Below, in pieces: positions 42,015 to 50,530 of a stretch of 64,000 nt of DNA (the stretch's first letter is position 1; the number at the start of each line of letters is the position of its first letter). Under the pieces are notes generated by a model, which was not told the DNA's origin, made no database searches, and saw only the letters and a program-made list of their open reading frames with translations. This DNA comes from Streptomyces sp. NBC_01669. Its GTDB lineage: Bacteria > Actinomycetota > Actinomycetes > Streptomycetales > Streptomycetaceae. A program made the position numbers and the translations under genes. Where the stretch lies: positions 1,177,703 to 1,241,702 of the forward strand of contig NZ_JAPEQG010000002.1 of assembly GCF_026339735.1 (NCBI RefSeq), written 5' to 3'.

Positions 42015-42299
42015 GACGGTCGCCCGCATTCCCGAACCGGCGAGCGAGGCAATCACACGACTGGGGAGCCGAGTTGGACTCCACCGGCATGACAGAGCAA
42101 GACTGCGACACAAGGGCCTCCTGGGCTTCGGGCATTCGACAATCCCGAGCTGACCAGGAGGCCCTGCCCTCATGCGCACACCCGCTGAAGATCACCCGAC
42201 CGAGCCGCACCAATCGAACCGACACTCACCATGATCGGTACGACAACGGCTTCTAAACGAGAAGACCAGCGAGATCGACCGGCAGATCGAGGCTCCCTT

Positions 42300-42499
42300 A
42301 TGAACTCACGCCACCGGCGCCGCCCCCGCCCCATGTCGTACCAGGGCGCCGGACGCCGGCAGATTCCGCACCGCTGCCGACGACGCGCATCAGGCCGTAT
42401 CGACACGATCACACACTGTTCGTTCTCATCGATCCGGACACCCTCGACGACCGTGTGTTCGGCCATCAGCGTCCGCTTCCATATCCTGAAGAGGGACAC
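42300..42499 (-). pseudogene. ISL3-family transposase, N-terminal fragment
   Basis: From GTG 42499 the minus strand reads VSLFRIWKRTLMAEHTVVEG, IDENEQCVIVSIRPDA, RCGICRRPAPWYDMGRGRRR and WREF, the zinc-finger N-terminus of an ISL3 transposase. The catalytic part is missing. Confidence 0.65.
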
Positions 42500-42562
42500 G
42501 CCGTTTTCCTGCTTGATCCAACTTGAGCCTAGACACCTCAAGGATCACAGGAAACGGCGTGT
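42496..42562. repeat. imperfect inverted repeat at an ISL3 end
   Basis: ACACGCCGTTTTCCTG..TTGATC (42496-42518) faces GATCACAGGAAACGGCGTGT (42543-42562), separated by 24 bp. It overlaps the start of the ISL3 fragment, so it may combine a terminal repeat with a second IS end. Confidence 0.6.
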
Positions 42563-42711
42563 TTCCCGTATCAGGGCAGGTCAGAGCACCCACACATACG
42601 GCAGGAGAGCCCAAAATAGGGGCTTCTCGCCGATCGCAAACCTGATCGACCAGAGCCGACTTCTCAGGGAAGATCCCATCAGCACTCACCTATGACACTG
42701 AGGAGACCCCT

Positions 42712-43131
42712 GTGATCACGCAAGGAGTACTGGTCACAGGCCGGTGTAGTGCCTGCGGAGGCACGACGACCTGCGATGTCGGTCAGTTCTTCGACCGCGG
42801 CATGCTTCGGTGGGGCACCGAGGGGCGCTGCGCGGATTGCTTGAATGCGTGGTGCGAGGAAGACGACGGTCCCGTTACGCCCGAGAACATTCGACAGGCT
42901 CTGCTGCAAGCTCACGGGCCGGCGCGGCTTCGTCTGTCTGCAGACGTGCCGAACCTCGTTCCCGTGCTGCAGGCCCTCCGCGACGCACAGGAACTATCCC
43001 TGGGCGAAGCACGAGCGCAGGCCACGCAACTCGCCGAGACCGATCTCATCGGCACGCTCGTCGAGATGGAGATCCTAGCCATTCACCTTCGGAGACGCGC
43101 CGTCTCGGTGACCGTCGAATCAGCTGGGTAG
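42712..43131 (+). CDS. hypothetical protein: zinc ribbon plus L7/L12-C-like segment
   Basis: 139 residues from GTG 42712, with GAGGAG 6 nt upstream. The N-terminal part has paired cysteines (GRCSACGGTTTCD and GRCADCLNAWC), a likely zinc ribbon. The C-terminal part (VPVLQALRDAQELSLGEARA, then QATQLAETD) resembles the C-terminal domain of ribosomal protein L7/L12. I do not know a function. It lies 422 bp upstream of the macro-domain gene in the same direction, separated by a weak terminator. Confidence 0.65.
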   Translation: MITQGVLVTGRCSACGGTTTCDVGQFFDRGMLRWGTEGRCADCLNAWCEEDDGPVTPENIRQALLQAHGPARLRLSADVPNLVPVLQALRDAQELSLGEARAQATQLAETDLIGTLVEMEILAIHLRRRAVSVTVESAG

Positions 43132-43179
43132 CCCCGTCCTGGCAGCATCCTGCGCGGCTTGACACCGGCATTGAGAAGT

Positions 43180-43210
43180 CTTCCTGCTCCCCAGGAAGAG
43201 TCTTTTCTTG
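43180..43210 (+). terminator. rho-independent-like terminator
   Basis: CTTCCTG / CAGGAAG stem with a CTCCC loop, followed by the T-rich AGTCTTTTCTTG, 48 bp after the zinc-ribbon gene. Confidence 0.55.
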
Positions 43211-43553
43211 CCACCTGGCGGTGGGCAAGCCCCGACCTGCTGGGCAAGCCGCCCAGCCACACGCCGCGCCGACTGATACTGCGGCGCGCTCTGTGATGCG
43301 CTGGTGGCACCGCTGCGCGCGGCCGGCCCCGCCCTCTCCCTGCTGCTCGCCGTGTCGGGGCGCCGGGTGGCACTGGACGACCTCTCCGGGTCGGGTGTCG
43401 CCACGCTGGCGGCGGGTTCCTGACCGCTCGTCATCGGCTCCCGCTCCTCCCTCCCCCTGCTCCCCTGCTCGAACAACCCTGTCGAACGGCGCTGTCAGTG
43501 GCGCGCGGTAGCTTCGGGATTGTTCGAGATCACGGGGTGAGAGGGGTGAATTC
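43211..43553. other. 343-bp region upstream of the macro-domain gene
   Basis: There is no complete gene. A plus-strand frame, 43279-43422, reads LVAPLRAAGPALSLLLAVSG and then RRVALDDLSGSG, possibly the tail of a decayed hypothetical gene. The last ~60 bp should contain the promoter of the macro/ADP-ribosyltransferase pair. Confidence 0.4.
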
Positions 43554-44222
43554 GTGGGTGTCAGGCATGCGTTGAGCGTCGTCCTGGTCGACGTCAACGA
43601 CGAGGTGGTGATGGCCTGGCGGTCCGCGTTCGCGGACACGCCGGAGGTCGAGATCAGGCGGGGTTCCCTTCTCGATGTGGACGCTGACGCCTGGGTCTCC
43701 CCTACCAACGAGCGTGGCCGGATGGACGGTGGGGTCGACGCCGTCGTCAAGCGGTACCTCGGTGCGGGCATCCAGGTGCGGGTGCAGCGGGCGATTCGCG
43801 ACCGGTTCGGCGGACGGCTGCCGGTGGGCAGCGCGGTGTGCGTCCCGTCCGGGGCGGACGTACCCCGGTACCTCATCTCGACGCCCACCATGCGCCAGTC
43901 GTCGCAGAACGTCAGCGACACGATGAACGTGGCCCTGGCCTGCGCGGCCGCCTTCCAGGCGGTGCATCTACAGAACCGGGCGAAGCTGGGCAGCATCCGG
44001 TCGGTGGCCCTCGTCGGGATGGGCGCGCAGACCGGGCAGGTGCCCGCGAAGGTGTGCGCCAACCTGATGTGGACGGGCTACACCCTCTTCCACGACCACG
44101 GTTTCGCGGACTACGACGAGTTGCGGGCCGCCGTACTGGGGCAGCTCGACGACATCGAGGGAGCGGGGTCCGCACGGCGGGTCCGGATCAACGTGCCGCA
44201 GCGGCCTTCCTTTCGTCACTGA
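43554..44222 (+). CDS. macro-domain protein (ADP-ribose binding/hydrolase)
   Basis: 222 residues from GTG 43554, with GAGAGGGG about 8 nt upstream. The macro fold is clear: VEIRRGSLLDVDADAWVSPT, the ADP-ribose contacts N52 (in PTNERG) and GGVD (59-62), PVGSAVCVPSG, YLISTPTMR, and the phosphate-binding loop VALVGMGAQTGQVPAKVCAN (about 151-170). Such domains bind or remove ADP-ribose from proteins or nucleic acids. It lies 85 bp upstream of, and in the same direction as, a gene containing an ADP-ribosyltransferase, so it is a good candidate for the reversing (antitoxin or immunity) partner, like DarG towards DarT. Confidence 0.88.
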   Translation: MGVRHALSVVLVDVNDEVVMAWRSAFADTPEVEIRRGSLLDVDADAWVSPTNERGRMDGGVDAVVKRYLGAGIQVRVQRAIRDRFGGRLPVGSAVCVPSGADVPRYLISTPTMRQSSQNVSDTMNVALACAAAFQAVHLQNRAKLGSIRSVALVGMGAQTGQVPAKVCANLMWTGYTLFHDHGFADYDELRAAVLGQLDDIEGAGSARRVRINVPQRPSFRH

Positions 44223-44307
44223 CCCGAAGACCTCGCAGGCCGGTGCCGCCCAGGGCGCGGACACCGGCGACGACCCTGCCGCATCTGTTCAGCATGCCGG
44301 GGCGCCC

Positions 44308-46011
44308 GTGGAGGCGTCCGGTTCGAGTATCGGGAGTTCCACCCTCGTGAGTGATGTCGACGTGACGGCCGCGGGCGATGCCGGTTCCCCGGCCGGGGAT
44401 CCGCTGGGACTGGCCGGCCTGTTCACCGGTGGCGGCGAGCCGTGGCTGCCGCTGCTCGGACCGGTGATCGAGGCGCAGCCGGGAGCCGCCGACTTCATCG
44501 GCCCGAAGCGCAGCCCGGAGGTCGTTCCGGTGCGCGAGCTGACGTTCCAGGCGTTGAAGCCGCATCCGCCGGAGAAGTGGAAGGTGGTCGTCTTCGGACA
44601 GAACCCCTATCCGCGGGCGGAGAGCGCGACCGGCATCGCGATGTTCGACAACACCTTCAACGACTGGAAGGACAGCCAGTTCGGCCGGGTCGTCAGCATC
44701 CGCTGCCTCATCAAGGCGGCCGCGATGTGGAAGTACGGCATCGTCAAGAAGACCCCGATCGCCGACGTCCGCGCCCTGCTGAAGAAGGAGGACACGGTTC
44801 AGCCGCCCGAGTGGTTCCAGGCGATGCTCACCCAGGGTGTGCTGCTGCTGAACGCGTCCCTCACGGCGAGCGCGGACGGGGCGATGGCGACCGATCGGCA
44901 CACGTCGTTCTGGCGCCCCGTGGCCGAGCAGATCGTCGAGGAGATCCTCCGGGCGAAGCAGGACGCGGTGGAGGAGGACGACCGGGGGGTGGTGTTCGCC
45001 TGGTGGGGCGCGCACGCCCGGAGTCTGAAGAGGGTCGTCCAGCGGCTGGAGAAGAAGTACCCGGGGGTGCAGGTCCGTCACCTGGACCACGCCAATCCGG
45101 CCGCGCAGGGGGATCTGTTCTGCGAGGGCGACCACTTCGCCCAGGTAAACGACGCCCTGGCGGCGGTGGGGGCCGAGCCGGTCGACTGGCTGCCGCGGAA
45201 GGGCTGGGACCAGGGGACGGGCGGGGCCGGCGGGCCGGAGGACGGTGGTGTCGCGCAGCGGATGGGGGCGTTCATCGCGTCCACGATGGAGTTGCACCAG
45301 CTGTATCTGGAGCGGCTCACCAGCGTCAAGGACGAGGGCCTCGTCCTGCCGCCCGTCACCGGGGTGTTCGACACGCCGCTGATGGACTTCCGGAAGGCCG
45401 TCGAGCCGGTCTCGCGGGTGCTCGGGCACCTGGATCGGCATGTCGATCTGTCGAGCCGTTTCGGGGAGACGAAGGCCGCGGAGGCGGCGTCCGCGGACGC
45501 GCTGTCCGGGGAGGCCGTGGGCGCCTTGTCGGCCGACGCGATCTCGGCCCTCTACCTGTACACGTGCGAGTCGGGCTTCTACCGCGAAATCAACGCCGTG
45601 CTGCGCTCGTCGGACCGCGAGCGCGTGGTGCCGTACCTGCCGTACCTGCGGTTGCTGTTCTCGGCGATGGAGGCGTTGCCGGCGCAGACGCGGCCGCTGT
45701 GGCGTGGTGTGGCGCTGGATCTGCGGTCCCAGTACCCGCTGGGGCGGACGGTGACGTGGTGGGGCGTGTCGTCGTGCACGTCCGAGCTGGGTGTGGCCCG
45801 CGCGTTCCTCGGCGGGCGTGGCCGGCGGACGCTGTTCGAGGTGACGCCCGCGCGGGCGGTGGGGATCCGGCGGTTCTCCGCGTTCACGGGTGAGGAGGAG
45901 TACATCCTCGCGCCGGGGACGCAGCTGAAGGTGACGGAGGTGAAGGCCGAGCGTGAGGGTCTGTGTACCGTGCGGCTGACCGAGCTGGAGGGGGCCGGCC
46001 TGGTGTCGTGA
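44308..46011 (+). CDS. UNG-fold / mono-ADP-ribosyltransferase fusion protein
   Basis: 567 residues from GTG 44308 (GTG 44347 with GGGAG upstream is an alternative; the frame is open further 5'). Residues about 45-297 follow family-1 uracil-DNA glycosylase motif by motif: VVVFGQNPYP (97-102, family GQDPYH), LLLNASLT (179-186), VVFAWWGAHARSLKR, DHANPAAQG (family HPSPLS), and DHFAQVNDAL...EPVDWLP (family HF..N..L...PIDW). The catalytic Asp is Asn and the HPSP motif is altered. Residues about 400-545 form an R-S-ExE ADP-ribosyltransferase: PLWRGVAL (R466), WWGVSSCTS (488-492), RRTLFEV and SAFTGEEEYILAPGT (E529-E531), resembling arginine-specific ARTs. The UNG part probably targets DNA while the ART part modifies DNA or protein. 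The upstream macro gene suggests a toxin/antitoxin or anti-phage pair. Confidence 0.85.
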   Translation: MEASGSSIGSSTLVSDVDVTAAGDAGSPAGDPLGLAGLFTGGGEPWLPLLGPVIEAQPGAADFIGPKRSPEVVPVRELTFQALKPHPPEKWKVVVFGQNPYPRAESATGIAMFDNTFNDWKDSQFGRVVSIRCLIKAAAMWKYGIVKKTPIADVRALLKKEDTVQPPEWFQAMLTQGVLLLNASLTASADGAMATDRHTSFWRPVAEQIVEEILRAKQDAVEEDDRGVVFAWWGAHARSLKRVVQRLEKKYPGVQVRHLDHANPAAQGDLFCEGDHFAQVNDALAAVGAEPVDWLPRKGWDQGTGGAGGPEDGGVAQRMGAFIASTMELHQLYLERLTSVKDEGLVLPPVTGVFDTPLMDFRKAVEPVSRVLGHLDRHVDLSSRFGETKAAEAASADALSGEAVGALSADAISALYLYTCESGFYREINAVLRSSDRERVVPYLPYLRLLFSAMEALPAQTRPLWRGVALDLRSQYPLGRTVTWWGVSSCTSELGVARAFLGGRGRRTLFEVTPARAVGIRRFSAFTGEEEYILAPGTQLKVTEVKAEREGLCTVRLTELEGAGLVS

Positions 46012-46042
46012 CGTCCCCGGGCCCCGCGACGTCGGCTTCGAG

Positions 46043-46606
46043 TCATCTGCGCGGCTCCAGCGCACCGCCTGGATCGTCCAGCGCGGTACGCGCGAGTCGC
46101 CGGAAGACTCGCAGAGCCTCCAACGCGTTTGCCCGCTGCTCGTCGGGGGGGAAGTGGTCACGGAATAAGCGATTCGGATGGGTAACGCACCACGTGCCCA
46201 GGACCGTTGCCGCCCATTCTCTCTCGGAGTCGAGGACTCGCAGGGCGGCAGCGGCCACAAGGTCCGGACCCTCAACGTCGACCACCGCACCACGCCGATC
46301 GAGAACGCCCAGTAACTCGCGCCCCCGACGGGACGTCTCCCTGATCTGGTCACGGGCCTGCCGGTCCCGCCGCACGAGGTGGTGGGTCTCTTGGGTCACG
46401 TTGTGGTGTTCCATCGCAGCGGCAAGAAACTCGGCGTAGGCTTCCCGTCGTACTTGCCGACGCCATTGCACGTGAGCCGACCGGGCCTGCGACCTTCCAC
46501 TGAGATAGGCCGCCCCCAAAGCGCCTCCGGCACCTAGCGCCGCTCCCGCTAGAGCAGCCCCCGCCCCCAACCACGCCACTGCGCCGGCATCCATGACACC
46601 GATCAT
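46043..46606 (-). CDS. hypothetical membrane-anchored protein
   Basis: 187 residues from ATG 46606 (MIGVMDAGAVAWLGAGAALA). It has one N-terminal hydrophobic Ala/Gly-rich segment (about residues 8-40, LAGAALGAGGALGAAYLSGR), then a charged helical cytoplasmic region (HVQWRRQVRREAYAEFLAAA, EREWAATVLGTWC, PPDEQRANALEALRVFRRLA). This layout is common among Streptomyces hypothetical proteins. It converges on the ADP-ribosyltransferase gene, 31 bp apart. Function unknown. Confidence 0.65.
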   Translation of the reverse strand: MIGVMDAGAVAWLGAGAALAGAALGAGGALGAAYLSGRSQARSAHVQWRRQVRREAYAEFLAAAMEHHNVTQETHHLVRRDRQARDQIRETSRRGRELLGVLDRRGAVVDVEGPDLVAAAALRVLDSEREWAATVLGTWCVTHPNRLFRDHFPPDEQRANALEALRVFRRLARTALDDPGGALEPRR

Positions 46607-46665
46607 CCACCGATACCCGGCGAGCGGTGCCGGTGTGACCACATTTACCGGACAGTCCTTAGCCT

Positions 46666-48118
46666 CAATACCGTTCAGTTAAGGGCTTCTGGGTTATTGT
46701 GGGTGGATGCCGCGTTCTGGTTGGGTGAAGCCGTCTTCTGATGTCCGCTTGTCGGATTTGGTGTCTGTGGGGTTGCTGACGCGGGTGTTTCCCGCGGATG
46801 TGGTTGACGCGGTGATCGAGGAGGCGGGGCGTACTGAGCGGCGTCACCGGTCCTTGCCCGCGCGGGTGATGGCGTACTTCTCGATGGGGATGGCGCTGTA
46901 TTCGGATGGCTCCTACGAGGATGTGTTCGCGCAGCTCACGGATGGGCTGTCGTGGGCGTCGGGGTGGTCGGAGTCGTTCACGCCGCCCTCGAAGTCGGCG
47001 ATCTTCCAGGCCAGGGCTCGTCTGGGGTTCGAGCCAGTGCGGGATCTCTTCGCGCGGGTCGCGCGTCCGCTGGCGGGGCCGGACACGCCGGGGTCGTGGC
47101 TGGCCGGGCGTCGTCTGGTGGCGATCGACGGGACGTGCCTGGATGTGGCAGACACGGCAGCCAACGCAGAATTCTTCGGGCGGCCGGCTTCCAGCCGGGG
47201 GGAGCAGTCCGCGTTTCCACAGGCCCGCCTGGTGGCATTGGCGGAATGCGGCACCCATGCCGTCTTCGACGCTGCCACCGGCCCGTGCAGCGTGTCGGAG
47301 ATCGAGTTGTCCCGGCAGCTCGTCGATCGGCTGGAGCTGGGCCAACTGGTCCTGGCCGACCGGGGCTTCTACGGGTTCCGTCTGTGGCAGCAGGCCGCCG
47401 CCACGGGCGCGGATCTGCTGTGGCGAGTGAAAACGAACCTGCGGCCCCGGCATCTGGAAACACTGGCCGATGGGTCCTGGCTGGCCCGGATCGTCCCGAC
47501 GTCGGGCACGAACCGGGCCACGACGGAGCCGCTCACAGTCAGAGTGATCGACTACACGGTCGATGACGGCCGGGACAACCCCGAGGAATACCGGCTGCTG
47601 ACCACGATCCTCGACCCGGCCGAGGTCGGCGCCGAGGACCTCGCAGTCGTCTATGCCCAACGATGGGAGATCGAGACAACCTTCGACGAACTGAAGACCC
47701 ATCAACGCGGGCCCCGCGCGGTACTGCGCTCGAAAGCCCCCGACCTTGTCCAGCAAGAAATCTGGGGACACCTGTGCTGCCACTACGCCATCCGCACCCT
47801 GATGGCCGACACCGCCGCGCACACCGGCCAGGATCCCGACAGAGTCTCCTTCGTCAAGGCCCTCCGCATCGCCCGCCGTTCAGTCGCGCAGGGCGCATTT
47901 TCCCCCTCCGGGCACTGACACGGCCGACGCGGCATGGTGTCACGCCATCCGATGGCTCACCCAACACCTCAACCCACCCCGCCGAAAACGCTCACACCCG
48001 CGAGTCGTCAAACGCAAGGTCCTGAAATGGGCCGCGAAACGCTCCCACCACGCACACTGGCCCCAGCCCAAACACAGCCCCCACATCACCATCCGAAACC
48101 ACTAACTGAACGGTATTG
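46666..48118 (+). mobile_element. IS4-family insertion sequence, copy 1
   Basis: A 1453-bp element with perfect 16-bp inverted ends (CAATACCGTTCAGTTA at 46666, complement at 48103-48118). It is flanked by 10-bp direct repeats and in direct tandem with copy 2. Confidence 0.92.
46707..47918 (+). CDS. IS4-family transposase, copy 1
   Basis: 403 residues from ATG 46707: MPRSGWVKPSSDVRLSDLVS, then SLPARVMAYFSMGMALYSDG, and the DDE domain with D in RLVAIDGTCLDVAD, D in LGQLVLADRGFYGFRLWQ and the Y-(2)-R-(3)-E-(6)-K signature YAQRWEIETTFDELKTH. The stop at 47918 follows FSPSGH. In the +1 frame sense continues as TDTADAAWCHAIRWLTQHLN and PRVVKRKVLKWAAKRSHHAH to a stop near the right end, which is the C-terminal tail normally seen in the family. 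Confidence 0.9.
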   Translation: MPRSGWVKPSSDVRLSDLVSVGLLTRVFPADVVDAVIEEAGRTERRHRSLPARVMAYFSMGMALYSDGSYEDVFAQLTDGLSWASGWSESFTPPSKSAIFQARARLGFEPVRDLFARVARPLAGPDTPGSWLAGRRLVAIDGTCLDVADTAANAEFFGRPASSRGEQSAFPQARLVALAECGTHAVFDAATGPCSVSEIELSRQLVDRLELGQLVLADRGFYGFRLWQQAAATGADLLWRVKTNLRPRHLETLADGSWLARIVPTSGTNRATTEPLTVRVIDYTVDDGRDNPEEYRLLTTILDPAEVGAEDLAVVYAQRWEIETTFDELKTHQRGPRAVLRSKAPDLVQQEIWGHLCCHYAIRTLMADTAAHTGQDPDRVSFVKALRIARRSVAQGAFSPSGH

Positions 48119-48128
48119 TCCTTAGCCT

Positions 48129-49581
48129 CAATACCGTTCAGTTAAGGGCTTCTGGGTTATTGTGGGTGGATGCCGCGTTCTGGTTGGGTGAAGCCGTCTT
48201 CTGATGTCCGCTTGTCGGATTTGGTGTCTGTGGGGTTGCTGACGCGGGTGTTTCCCGCGGATGTGGTTGACGCGGTGATCGAGGAGGCGGGGCGTACTGA
48301 GCGGCGTCACCGGTCCTTGCCCGCGCGGGTGATGGCGTACTTCTCGATGGGGATGGCGCTGTATTCGGATGGCTCCTACGAGGATGTGTTCGCGCAGCTC
48401 ACGGATGGGCTGTCGTGGGCGTCGGGGTGGTCGGAGTCGTTCACGCCGCCCTCGAAGTCGGCGATCTTCCAGGCCAGGGCTCGTCTGGGGTTCGAGCCAG
48501 TGCGGGATCTCTTCGCGCGGGTCGCGCGTCCGCTGGCGGGGCCGGACACGCCGGGGTCGTGGCTGGCCGGGCGTCGTCTGGTGGCGATCGACGGGACGTG
48601 CCTGGACGTGGCAGACACGGCAGCCAACGCAGAATTCTTCGGGCGGCCGGCTTCCAGCCGGGGGGAGCAGTCCGCGTTTCCACAGGCCCGCCTGGTGGCA
48701 TTGGCGGAATGCGGCACCCATGCCGTCTTCGACGCTGCCACCGGCCCGTGCAGCGTGTCGGAGATCGAGTTGTCCCGGCAGCTCGTCGATCGGCTGGAGC
48801 TGGGCCAACTGGTCCTGGCCGACCGGGGCTTCTACGGGTTCCGTCTGTGGCAGCAGGCCGCCGCCACGGGCGCGGATCTGCTCTGGCGAGTGAAAACGAA
48901 CCTGCGGCCCCGGCATCTGGAAACACTGGCCGATGGGTCCTGGCTGGCCCGGATCGTCCCGACGTCGGGCACGAACCGGGCCACGACGGAGCCGCTCACA
49001 GTCAGAGTGATCGACTACACGGTCGATGACGGCCGGGACAACCCCGAGGAATACCGGCTGCTGACCACGATCCTCGACCCGGCCGACGTCGGCGCCGAGG
49101 ACCTCGCAGCCGTCTATGCCCAACGATGGGAGATCGAGACAACCTTCGACGAACTGAAGACCCATCAACGCGGGCCCCGCGCGGTACTGCGCTCGAAAGC
49201 CCCCGACCTTGTCCAGCAAGAAATCTGGGGACACCTGTGCTGCCACTACGCCATCCGCACCCTGATGGCCGACACCGCCGCGCACACCGGCCAGGACCCC
49301 GACAGAGTCTCCTTCGTCAAAGCCCTCCGCATCGCCCGCCGTTCAGTCGCGCAGGGCGCATTTTCCCCCTCCGGGCACTGACACGGCCGACGCAGCATGG
49401 CGTCACGCCATCCGATGGCTCACCCAACACCTCAACCCACCCCGCCGAAAACGCTCACACCCGCGAGTCGTCAAACGCAAGGTCCTGAAATGGGCCGCGA
49501 AACGCTCCCACCACGCACACTGGCCCCAGCCCAAACACAGCCCCCACATCACCATCCGAGTCCACTAACTGAACGGTATTG
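48129..49581 (+). mobile_element. IS4-family insertion sequence, copy 2
   Basis: Same length, ends and orientation as copy 1, starting 10 bp after its right end. It differs at only a handful of positions (for example GATGTGGCA/GACGTGGCA, and GAGGTC/GACGTC in the PAEVG/PADVG codons). Confidence 0.92.
48170..49381 (+). CDS. IS4-family transposase, copy 2
   Basis: 403 residues, differing from copy 1 at two residues that I can see (PADVGAEDLAAVY for PAEVGAEDLAVVY). The DDE motifs are the same and the same early stop follows FSPSGH, with the C-terminal tail again in the +1 frame. Confidence 0.9.
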   Translation: MPRSGWVKPSSDVRLSDLVSVGLLTRVFPADVVDAVIEEAGRTERRHRSLPARVMAYFSMGMALYSDGSYEDVFAQLTDGLSWASGWSESFTPPSKSAIFQARARLGFEPVRDLFARVARPLAGPDTPGSWLAGRRLVAIDGTCLDVADTAANAEFFGRPASSRGEQSAFPQARLVALAECGTHAVFDAATGPCSVSEIELSRQLVDRLELGQLVLADRGFYGFRLWQQAAATGADLLWRVKTNLRPRHLETLADGSWLARIVPTSGTNRATTEPLTVRVIDYTVDDGRDNPEEYRLLTTILDPADVGAEDLAAVYAQRWEIETTFDELKTHQRGPRAVLRSKAPDLVQQEIWGHLCCHYAIRTLMADTAAHTGQDPDRVSFVKALRIARRSVAQGAFSPSGH

Positions 49582-49708
49582 TCCTTAGCCTCGATCCACC
49601 GAGTGACTCGCGTGCTATGGATGAGCAATCAAGAAGTGGTGCCTGCTGACCTGCGATGATGGGAGTTCTGACGCTTCCAGCACGCACAATCAGCAAGGCA
49701 CCTCGTAG

Positions 49709-50530
49709 ATGCAAGTTTCCCACACTCCGGCAGCGGTCTCCGCTGCGTTCGATGACCCGAACCTGATCACGTATGCCGGGCTGCTGCCGGTGCTACGGCT
49801 GGCCGAGCGGTGCGGCCTGTCGGACCTGGTGGCTGCGAAGGTGAAACTGACCGGCGCGAAGAACGGGGCGGGGGCTGCGGCGGACGCCAAGGTCACCAGC
49901 ATTGTGGCCGGCATGGCCGCGGGTGCGGACAGCATCGACGACCTTCACGTCCTGCGGCACGGGGCGATGCCGGCCGTGTTCGCAGGTGCCCGTGCCCCGT
50001 CCACGCTGGGCACCTTCCTTCGCGCGTTCACCCACGGTCATGCCCTTCAACTCCACGCTGTCCACCGCCGGTTCCTGGCCGCACTGGCCGCGCACACCCC
50101 CTTGCTGCCGGGCTCGGACGAGCTGGCGTTCATCGATGTCGACTCCACCCACAAGCGGGTCTACGGCCGGGCGAAACAGGGCGCCGAGTACGGCCGGTTC
50201 AAGGGCATCCGCACCCTGCACCCCCTCCTCGCCACGGTCTGCACCCCACAATCGAGACCGGTGATCGCCGGCGTACGGATGCGACGCGGCAAGGCAGCAG
50301 ACTCCAGAGGCGCCCCGAAATTCGTGAGCGAGGCCCTGGCCACCGCCCGCGAGGCCAGCTGCACCGGGACCCGTATCCTGCGGGCCGACTCGCAGTTCTA
50401 CAACGCCGGGGTGATCGCCGCCTGCCGCCGGACCGGCGCCCACTTCTCGATCACCACCGGGATGAACCCCTCCATCAAGCGGGCCGTCCTCGGCATCCCC
50501 GCCGATGCCTGGCAGCACATCAGTTACCCG
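49709..50530 (+). pseudogene. IS1380-family transposase, C-terminally truncated
   Basis: From ATG 49709 it reads MQVSHTPAAVSAAFDDPNLI, LAERCGLSDLVAAKVKL, AGADSIDDLHVLRHG, STLGTFLRAFTHGHALQLHA, AFIDVDSTHKRVYGRAKQGA and ILRADSQFYNAGVIAACRRT: the N-terminal two thirds of an IS1380 transposase with the first two catalytic Asp. Homology stops near HISYPTA (about 50530), where IS110 sequence starts. Confidence 0.85.

Larger units (their letters stand above)
46656..49591 (+). repeat. TCCTTAGCCT target repeat, three copies framing two IS4 elements
   Basis: The 10-bp sequence TCCTTAGCCT occurs at 46656-46665, 48119-48128 and 49582-49591, exactly adjacent to the IS4 terminal repeats, with a constant period of 1463 bp. 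It is the target duplication of this IS4 element, and the middle copy is shared by both. Confidence 0.92.
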
